DNA of 5,267 nt from positions 1-5,267 of the forward strand of contig JAGFXW010000181.1 of NCBI GenBank assembly GCA_017861495.1, written 5' to 3'. The notes under the pieces were generated by a model. The model saw only the letters and a list, made by a program, of their open reading frames with translations. It did not search any database and was not told where the DNA came from. Both the position numbers and the translations under genes were made by a program. Below are positions 1 through 5,267 of the stretch, piece after piece (within the stretch, counting starts at the first letter, position 1; each line of letters begins with the position of its first letter). This DNA comes from Bacillota bacterium. GTDB taxonomy: Bacteria > Bacillota_C > Negativicutes > CTSoil-072.

Positions 1-80
1 TAACCTTACATTGTTCAGTTTTCAAGGAACACCGCCGGCTGTTTTTCACCGGCTGCCCGTTACCGCTTTCGCTGTGACGG
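1..80 (-). other. rRNA operon leader with boxA-like sequence; 16S gene expected beyond the left edge
   Basis: On the minus strand, positions 31-9 contain TGTTCCTTGAAAACTGAAC, the leader/processing signature that in Firmicutes precedes 16S and 23S rRNA. Its first part resembles the boxA antitermination element. A small GC stem (GCCGG/CCGGC, 53-49 with 38-34) precedes it. With two strong promoters just upstream, this is most simply the start of an rrn operon transcribed leftward. No mature rRNA sequence lies inside the window, so the 16S gene itself is inferred. Confidence 0.75.
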
Positions 81-86
81 AATTTT

Positions 87-115
87 ATCTTAACACACGT
101 TTTACCGTCTGTCAA
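87..115 (-). promoter_or_regulatory. rRNA operon promoter P2
   Basis: The minus strand reads TTGACA (115-110), a 17-bp spacer, then TAAGAT (92-87). Transcription should start near 80. It is the proximal promoter of the tandem pair and leads into the conserved rRNA leader. Two full-consensus -35 boxes with equal spacers 70 bp apart argue for a very strong, growth-rate-controlled transcription unit. Confidence 0.85.
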
Positions 116-156
116 GCCATTTTGTTTTTTCTTCGCCGCTTGTCAGCGACTTTTAA

Positions 157-185
157 ATAATAGCATACTCCCAAGTAGTTGTCAA
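157..185 (-). promoter_or_regulatory. rRNA operon promoter P1
   Basis: The minus strand reads TTGACA (185-180), a 17-bp spacer, then TATTAT (162-157), one base off the -10 consensus. The upstream stretch at about 190-250 is very AT-rich, with a seven-A run on the minus strand (203-209) and alternating TA near 228-247. This could act as an UP element or give promoter flexibility. Its position 70 bp upstream of an identical -35 box is the tandem layout typical of rRNA operons. Confidence 0.85.
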
Positions 186-330
186 CCAACCAAATCCAGG
201 TATTTTTTTAAAAATAACCATATATACATATATATTTGATTCTTATAGCAAAGTAGAGCACAGGCTTCCGCCATGCCACAACAGGAACTACAAGCTCTTC
301 ATTGCATATTTGACAAATTGCATAATTTTT
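186..330. other. Intergenic AT-rich segment between the lysS terminator and rRNA P1
   Basis: No gene is seen. It contains an AT-rich stretch with alternating TA steps (228-247), A/T runs near 201-216, and only short inverted repeats, such as GCATATTTG/CAAATTGC around 304-321. It may serve as the upstream region of rRNA P1. Nothing else can be supported. Confidence 0.5.
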
Positions 331-398
331 GCAAAACAAACAAATTCGCTCTAAAAACTCAGAGAGCGCGATGACGCTTTCTGAATTCTTAGAGCGAA
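331..398 (-). terminator. Intrinsic terminator of greA-lysS
   Basis: Three bases after the lysS stop, the minus strand carries a 54-nt hairpin (398-345). TTCGCTCTAA pairs perfectly with TTAGAGCGAA at the base. The stem continues through GAATT/AGTTT with G-U wobbles, CAGA/TCTG, one A-C mismatch and AGCG/CGCT to a 6-nt loop. TTTGTTTGTTTT follows at 344-333. With 23 of 24 positions paired in RNA plus a T-rich tail, this is a convincing rho-independent terminator that insulates the rRNA promoters downstream. Confidence 0.88.
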
Positions 399-401
399 AC
401 G

Positions 402-1907
<1,506 letters not shown>

Positions 1908-1972
1908 CTATTCATGCTGATCAGGCACACCAATGGTTTTCGTTTATCCTGTATAAAAAAATCACTGAATGC

Positions 1973-2446
1973 TTATTTTATATGCACAATTTCATATTTT
2001 AACGTTCCCATCGGAACGAGAACTTCCACAATTTCGCCGACTGCGCGACCCAAAACAGCAGCGCCAACCGGGGATTCATTAGAGATGCGCAGCGCACTCG
2101 GATCGGTTTCAGCCGAACCAACGATCGTATATTCCATTGTATCGCCATATTCAAGATCTTTTACTTGTACGGTAGCGCCAATTGTAACAACATCCGTGCT
2201 AATCTGTTTTTCATCAATCAATTTTGCATTGCGGATCATTTTCTCTAATGTAATAATTTCGCCTTCAATGAAAGCCTGCTCATTTTTGGCATCTTCATAC
2301 TCAGAGTTCTCACTAATGTCACCGAATTCAATTGCTTGTTTAATACGCTCAGCAACTTCCCGTCTTCGCACCGACTTCAACTGCTCCAGCTTCAATTCTA
2401 TTTTTTTTAAGCCCTCTTCAGTAAGGATGGTTTGCTTTTCTGCCAT
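1973..2446 (-). CDS. greA: Transcription elongation/cleavage factor GreA
   Basis: This 157-residue protein has the usual GreA length. GreA enters the RNA polymerase secondary channel and stimulates cleavage of the backtracked transcript 3' end, rescuing stalled complexes. The N-terminal antiparallel coiled coil spans about residues 8-75, and its acidic tip GDISENSEY (42-50) supplies D43 and E46, equivalent to the catalytic-tip acids of E. coli GreA (D41/E44). The C-terminal FKBP-like domain includes [17 protein letters not shown] (122-138), the family signature. The start is ATG 2446, with AAAGGAGAG upstream and GGAG 10 nt from the ATG. lysS follows 77 nt downstream on the same strand, the common greA-lysS order in Firmicutes. 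That gap contains a seven-T run but no stem before it, so read-through into lysS is expected. Expression should depend on the consensus promoter and structured leader upstream. Confidence 0.97.
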   Translation of the reverse strand: MAEKQTILTEEGLKKIELKLEQLKSVRRREVAERIKQAIEFGDISENSEYEDAKNEQAFIEGEIITLEKMIRNAKLIDEKQISTDVVTIGATVQVKDLEYGDTMEYTIVGSAETDPSALRISNESPVGAAVLGRAVGEIVEVLVPMGTLKYEIVHIK

Positions 2447-2521
2447 TATTTTGTCTCTCCTTTATTCTCTAAAATTTACATCATTCCGCTGCAATCAATG
2501 CTATAATCAACCACGATCTGG

Positions 2522-2547
2522 TTCGCCGGAACGATATATCCGGCAAA
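2522..2547 (-). other. GC-rich hairpin in the greA leader
   Basis: The minus strand reads TTTGCCGGA, an 8-nt loop, then TCCGGCGAA, forming nine pairs with one U-G wobble. No T tract follows, so it is not an intrinsic terminator. It may be a regulatory or stabilising element of the leader. It lies about 75 nt upstream of the greA start codon. Confidence 0.5.
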
Positions 2548-2624
2548 CAAAGACCTGTTCTTTTTCATGGACCTGGTCCTATCCCGTTACTTCATTGCCT
2601 TAAAGCAAAGCAGCAAATATAAAT

Positions 2625-2649
2625 AGTGCCAAGTGAATAACTTGACACT
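2625..2649 (-). terminator. Candidate attenuator hairpin in the greA leader
   Basis: On the minus-strand RNA, AGUGUCAAGU pairs with ACUUGGCACU through 10 bp with a single U-G wobble and a UAUUC loop. AUUUAUAUUU follows, a broken U tract. It lies about 50 nt after the predicted greA transcription start, so it could cause partial early termination. The U tract is weaker than in a typical terminator. The plus strand has TTTTT after the stem but a C-A mismatch and no gene to terminate. Confidence 0.4.
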
Positions 2650-2705
2650 TTTTCCCGAGCAAGAGGTGTGTAACGGGAAACAAATTTCTCCTCTACATTT
2701 AGTTT

Positions 2706-2734
2706 ATTATAGGCACAAAAAGCAGCTTTGTCAA
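2706..2734 (-). promoter_or_regulatory. Perfect-consensus sigma-A promoter of greA-lysS
   Basis: The minus strand carries TTGACA (2734-2729), a spacer of exactly 17 bp, and TATAAT (2711-2706). Both hexamers match the housekeeping consensus completely. Transcription should start near 2700-2698, giving a leader of about 250 nt before greA. The -35 box begins only 15 bp past the stop codon of the AAR-like gene, and no convincing terminator separates them. The operon may therefore also receive read-through from upstream. Confidence 0.9.
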
Positions 2735-2749
2735 TATTTTCTAACCTTT

Positions 2750-3844
2750 TCAGGTTCCGCACCGTCGTTTCCGCTCATAGGCCTTCTCTGCATTGCGTTT
2801 AATCATCTCAATGTGCTGGTTCGTAACCGCCCTTTCAAAGCTGCGAAATCCAGCAAGTTTAAAACCATGCTTTTCTGCTAACTGTTCAATAGTCTCAATC
2901 TGCTTTACACTCAATTCGCGACCCAACGTGAAACTCTCATACCGTTTTTCCAAGGCTAAAATCATTGTTTCTGCCATGCAAGCGTAAGACGTTTTGGGCG
3001 GGAAGCCAAAATTAAGGCCAAAATCCACGTTCCCCGGCACATCAACAACACCGCCTTCAATAACCAAAACATCGTTTCGCAACTCTAACACACGCTGTGA
3101 AACGTTTCTAGGCCTGGCAACGTCGCAGATAACCGAACCCGGTTTCAAATCTTCCGGCTCAATGATGCAATCAACTGCGCTCGTTACAGTAATGATTACA
3201 TCGGCTGCCTGGATAGCCGATTTTGTATCTGATGTTGTGTGGACCGTCGCCCCTTCACTAGACCGTATATGTTCCGCTAGTTTAGCTAACTTTGCTTCCG
3301 TCCGGGCAACCAAAGTCAAGCGGGAAGCGTCTTTGGCCAAAACTTGCGCGCATGCAGCGCCAATGGACCCTGTAGCGCCAATAACAACCACATTAGCCTT
3401 TTTCATGTCAATCCCCATCAGTTTAGCAGCTTGGCGGGCTCCCTGCAACGCAGTGGCAACCGTGTAACTATTACCCGAAGTAACAGGAATATTTAAATTG
3501 TTGGCAATCGTAACCCCTGCATCACCAACAACCGAAGTGAACGCGCCCAAGCCGATGATTTTAGCGCCTAACTTTTCCGCCACTTTTCCCGCTTTTATTA
3601 TTTTATGGATTACATATTCTTCCGGCATCTCCACCATTTGCCGCGATGTGAGCGGGCAGGCTACAAACCAGCCTTCCAGTTCGGCATGCGGCGAAACAAC
3701 GCCGGTAATATGCGAGGCTTTAAAGGGCGGAATATATTTAATAATGTGCTCGACTAATCGATCGGGCATTTTTTTTGTCACAGGGAATTTACGTGAAACA
3801 TCGTCCGGTGTCAATGGGTGCAAAATAAATGAAAAATTTTCCAA
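2750..3844 (-). CDS. Long-chain acyl-ACP reductase (AAR)-like NAD(P)-dependent oxidoreductase
   Basis: This 364-residue protein starts at TTG 3844, chosen because GGAAGGTGA lies 7 nt upstream and no in-frame ATG or GTG lies between that site and the TTG. The centre has a Rossmann dinucleotide loop, VVVIGATGSIGAA (152-164; G156, G159, G162), followed by LTLVAR (176-181), where an arginine after the second strand would fit NADPH. Ahead of it, LGAFTSVVGD (99-108) and TSGNSYTVATAL (122-133) match, from memory, the GGFTSI and TTGNTHTAY blocks of cyanobacterial AAR. After it come EGGVVDVPG (263-271), SYACMAETM (286-294) and EKHGF (324-328), which match NGGVVE, MFACFAEAM and VRHGF of the same enzyme. 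Cys289 aligns with the cysteine that carries the acyl thioester in AAR. AAR reduces fatty acyl-ACP to a fatty aldehyde. Many homologues are labelled shikimate dehydrogenase or predicted amino-acid dehydrogenase (COG5322-like). The C-terminal 30 residues are basic and extend past the end of the cyanobacterial enzyme. It is last in the operon, and the greA promoter starts 15 nt after its TGA. Homology is strong; the substrate is inferred. Confidence 0.88.
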   Translation of the reverse strand: MENFSFILHPLTPDDVSRKFPVTKKMPDRLVEHIIKYIPPFKASHITGVVSPHAELEGWFVACPLTSRQMVEMPEEYVIHKIIKAGKVAEKLGAKIIGLGAFTSVVGDAGVTIANNLNIPVTSGNSYTVATALQGARQAAKLMGIDMKKANVVVIGATGSIGAACAQVLAKDASRLTLVARTEAKLAKLAEHIRSSEGATVHTTSDTKSAIQAADVIITVTSAVDCIIEPEDLKPGSVICDVARPRNVSQRVLELRNDVLVIEGGVVDVPGNVDFGLNFGFPPKTSYACMAETMILALEKRYESFTLGRELSVKQIETIEQLAEKHGFKLAGFRSFERAVTNQHIEMIKRNAEKAYERKRRCGT

Positions 3845-3860
3845 AATAAGGTCACCTTCC
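3845..3860 (-). promoter_or_regulatory. Ribosome binding site that decides the TTG start of the AAR-like gene
   Basis: The 16-nt gap after the upstream TAA reads GGAAGGTGACCTTATT on the minus strand. GGTGA pairs with the anti-Shine-Dalgarno and sits 7 nt before TTG 3844. No in-frame ATG or GTG lies between this site and the TTG, so the TTG is the best start. Confidence 0.75.
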
Positions 3861-4766
3861 TTAATCTCGCAGCGTTTTTATTCGCGGTTTAATGCCAGCT
3901 TCGTCCAAAATTCGATCATAATCACTTGCTGAAAGATCCTCAGGCTTCTTATCCGCCAATACTACCAATATTCCTTCCAGGATGTTTGTCCCAAACGAGC
4001 GGCCGCCCATTTCCGGTGTTGTTGTCACTAATGTTTTCACGCCTCTTTGCCGTAACAGCACTTCGTCCTCCTGCGTTACCGTATTGGTGATAACCATTTT
4101 TCCGTCCAAATTTTCCGGCATATTGCGCCGAATAAAGTGGAAATCGCCGGCAATCACATCGGCTTCTTGAAAGTATGAAGAAAACCGGGGTTTTATCTCA
4201 TTTTGACTGGCTCCGGTAGGATAAAACAGCGAAATTGGCAATTGGGTAACAACAGGCGCCACGAACGCAGCCAAAAAATTCAACGTGCCGAGTTTGCGGA
4301 TCGGCATGGGCAAACCCAACCCAAACATCAAATCGCCAAAGACAACATCACTGCCGGCCTCCACTAATGCCTCCGCCAACCCAAAACGATCAACAGCACA
4401 CACTAAAAGCACCTTACGATCCTGAAACCGAAAAATTCTATTTTCCCGCAGATAGCCGACAACCCGGCGCTCCAAAGTATTTTTAATTCCGCTGCCATCA
4501 ACAATCGGCGTTTTTTTCGCAGCAGCAGCAATTGCTGACGACTCGCGAAACGTATATCGTTTTTTTCCGGCATAAATGTATAAGTCTGTCCCACCCATGC
4601 CAAAACAATCAACCATTCCATCCATTTCCCGAATTATTTGGATCGCTTTGCTTTTATCGCCATCGGTTCCAATCCGTTCAATGCTAAACGTTTCGCCGCC
4701 AAAATTTTCTATCGCTTTGCTGTTCCGCTTGGAAGAGCCTAGACTAACACTCACTACTTTTTTCAT
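3861..4766 (-). CDS. Conserved protein of the family labelled 'quinate 5-dehydrogenase'; function unproven
   Basis: This 301-residue protein starts at ATG 4766, with ribosome binding site AAGGTGG 7 nt upstream that begins inside the stop codon of the regulator gene. I recognise the family by conserved-looking blocks: VSLGSSKRN (7-15), ERIGTDGD (30-37), FGMGGTDLYIYAGKKRYTFR (55-74), PIVDGSGIKNTLERR (87-101), DRFGLAEAL (126-134), GDLMFGLGLP (144-153), FYPTGASQ (181-188) and TTTPEMGGRSFGTNILEG (248-265). Databases commonly name such proteins quinate 5-dehydrogenase. I see no shikimate/quinate dehydrogenase signature, such as the substrate-binding K and D context or a GxGxxG/A loop, so the name may be a historical transfer. 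Residues 118-150 and 202-270 alternate strands and helices as in a Rossmann-like domain. There is no signal peptide, so it should be cytosolic. It lies between the regulator and the acyl-ACP-reductase-like gene with gaps of 12 and 16 nt, which suggests a partner role with the reductase. Family assignment is fairly sure; biochemical function is unknown. Confidence 0.82.
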   Translation of the reverse strand: MKKVVSVSLGSSKRNSKAIENFGGETFSIERIGTDGDKSKAIQIIREMDGMVDCFGMGGTDLYIYAGKKRYTFRESSAIAAAAKKTPIVDGSGIKNTLERRVVGYLRENRIFRFQDRKVLLVCAVDRFGLAEALVEAGSDVVFGDLMFGLGLPMPIRKLGTLNFLAAFVAPVVTQLPISLFYPTGASQNEIKPRFSSYFQEADVIAGDFHFIRRNMPENLDGKMVITNTVTQEDEVLLRQRGVKTLVTTTPEMGGRSFGTNILEGILVVLADKKPEDLSASDYDRILDEAGIKPRIKTLRD

Positions 4767-4778
4767 TGTTTGCCCACC
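4767..4778 (-). promoter_or_regulatory. Stop-overlapping ribosome binding site between regulator and 'quinate dehydrogenase'-family gene
   Basis: On the minus strand the regulator's TAA runs straight into AAGGTGG, followed 7 nt later by the ATG at 4766. The A-rich start of the Shine-Dalgarno is shared with the stop codon, so ribosomes ending on the regulator gene finish on top of the next initiation site. This supports co-transcription and likely translational coupling. Confidence 0.75.
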
Positions 4779-5267
4779 TTAAACATGTATTTGCCGAATC
4801 ATTTTTCGAATGATTTCCGGTTCGGCATACTTATCTTCGGCAATGGGCGACTCGCCAATTTCAACACCAATTACTTCTTTGTCCAGCAAAGTCGAGATAA
4901 GTTTGATGCGCATGTTAGAACCAATAATAATGACAACATCATATTTACGAAGGCTTGAAATGATCTCCATAATCGTATTGAATAACTCAAGCCCCGACTT
5001 GCTTTCAACATAATCCCAACGTTCTTGTTCCGACAGTAAAAAACAATAATCCACGCCTTCCTGGCGGGCAATATTTTTGATTTCTTCCTGATTGATTACC
5101 GGAAATCCGATAATCGCCACCGTTCCGCCTTTACGTACCTCTCCCAGTGTCTCGAGCCGCGAAACCAGCGTACGGTCAACCCCAATTTGTTTGGCTACTT
5201 CTTGTTGCGACCAGCCTTTGCTGCGCAAATCAAGTATCTCATCAATCGCTTGATGAAGTTTTTGCCG
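4779..5267 (-). CDS. HTH transcriptional regulator, 5' end cut by the window edge
   Basis: The frame is open to the right edge, giving 162 visible residues and a TAA stop. A TTG at 5228 is in frame, but 13 sense codons precede it and the helix leading into the HTH lies there, so the true start is probably outside the window. Visible residues 14-47 read as a helix-turn-helix: LRSKGWSQQEVAKQIGVD, then RTLVSRLETLGEVRKG, with the Q-x-x-V-A-x-x-x-G-V-x-x-x-x-V-S-R pattern of XRE/sigma-region-4-like DNA readers. From about residue 48 a separate alpha/beta domain begins (GGTVAIIGF) and includes a second buried strand and turn, YDVVIIIGSNMR. This is probably a ligand-sensing or dimerisation domain, but I cannot name its family. 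No transmembrane segment is seen. It is the first visible gene of a three-gene operon, with its stop 12 nt before the next ATG, so it is a likely local (auto)regulator. That role is inference from position. Confidence 0.82.
   Translation of the reverse strand, partial: RQKLHQAIDEILDLRSKGWSQQEVAKQIGVDRTLVSRLETLGEVRKGGTVAIIGFPVINQEEIKNIARQEGVDYCFLLSEQERWDYVESKSGLELFNTIMEIISSLRKYDVVIIIGSNMRIKLISTLLDKEVIGVEIGESPIAEDKYAEPEIIRKMIRQIHV

Larger units (their letters stand above)
2447..2705 (-). promoter_or_regulatory. Long structured 5' leader of greA-lysS mRNA
   Basis: The 303-nt gap between the AAR-like gene and greA is mostly transcribed leader. In order of transcription it shows: AGAGG (2694-2690) able to pair with CCTCT (2666-2662); TTTCCCG (2680-2674) able to pair with CGGGAAA (2657-2651), the two interleaving as an H-type pseudoknot; a 10-bp hairpin (2649-2625) with a U-rich tail; GTAACGGGA (2590-2582), which could instead pair with TCCCGTTAC (2678-2670); the palindrome GGACCTGGTCC (2569-2579); and a GC-rich hairpin (2547-2522). 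The greA ribosome binding site AAAGGAGAG follows, with GGAG 10 nt before the ATG. I recognise no T-box, L-box or other named riboswitch. That this is a cis-regulatory RNA is inference from the pairings. Confidence 0.5.

Noticed and set aside
228..247. Alternating TA stretch as a replication origin or repeat element
   Set aside because: It is a single short AT-rich stretch with no DnaA boxes or iterons. It is better explained as AT-rich upstream sequence of rRNA P1.
253..297. Hairpin from AGAGC and GCTCT upstream of the rRNA promoters
   Set aside because: The arms are only 5 bp with a loop of over 30 nt and no consistent inner stem, within chance expectation.
1914..2603. Long plus-strand open frame (229 codons) antisense to greA
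   Set aside because: It lies opposite greA and its leader, has no ribosome binding site, gives a Ser/Thr/Phe/Ile-rich low-information protein, and mirrors the codon structure of the real minus-strand gene.
2625..2653. Plus-strand terminator (stem followed by TTTTT)
   Set aside because: The stem has a C-A mismatch on this strand and no plus-strand gene lies upstream. The minus-strand reading forms the better stem and fits the direction of transcription.
2447..2705. T-box or lysine riboswitch controlling lysS
   Set aside because: I find no T-box sequence (AGGGTGGNACCGCG type), no specifier-loop layout and no L-box core. The hairpins present do not match either class.
2994..3932. Plus-strand frames opposite the AAR-like gene and its partner
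   Set aside because: They are compositional shadows of well-supported minus-strand genes, without start signals or recognisable domains.

Overview
The window looks like a chromosomal segment of a low-to-moderate GC Firmicute, most likely a spore-forming anaerobe of the Negativicutes (Sporomusa/Pelosinus-like) or a related Clostridia lineage. The basis is strong AGGAG/GGTGA ribosome binding sites, TTG starts, near-consensus sigma-A promoters with 17-bp spacers, the Firmicute rRNA-leader signature CCTTGAAAACTGAAC, and a gene pair that, as I recall, is found mainly in such organisms. The lineage is an inference from memory, not a database result. Every gene and every promoter I can support lies on the minus strand, so transcription runs from the right end to the left end.

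Right part (5267 to 2750): a tight three-gene operon. It holds an HTH regulator cut by the window edge, a protein of the family usually labelled 'quinate 5-dehydrogenase' (true function unknown), and a 364-residue Rossmann protein. That last protein resembles cyanobacterial long-chain acyl-ACP reductase (AAR) and keeps the catalytic-cysteine context. The intergenic gaps are 12 and 16 nt, and each stop codon runs directly into the next ribosome binding site.

Middle (2749 to 2447): a perfect-consensus promoter (TTGACA, 17 bp, TATAAT) starts about 15 bp after the stop of the AAR-like gene. It drives a leader of about 250 nt ahead of greA. The leader has unusual structure potential: an H-type pseudoknot candidate, an adjacent 10-bp hairpin with a U-rich tail, a competing 9-bp long-range pairing, a second GC-rich hairpin, and two possible micro-ORFs. 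No known riboswitch or T-box is recognisable.

Left-middle (2446 to 402): greA (transcript cleavage factor) and lysS (class II lysyl-tRNA synthetase) form the common greA-lysS operon. It ends at a long near-perfect hairpin with a T-rich tail three bases after the lysS stop.

Left end (344 to 1): no protein gene. It holds tandem rRNA-type promoters P1 and P2, both TTGACA with 17-bp spacers, and the conserved leader/boxA-like sequence of an rRNA operon. Its 16S gene should begin just beyond the left edge. The left two thirds is therefore transcription and translation machinery in series (greA, lysS, rrn). The right third is the poorly characterised part, with the AAR-like reductase and its conserved partner as the most interesting content.
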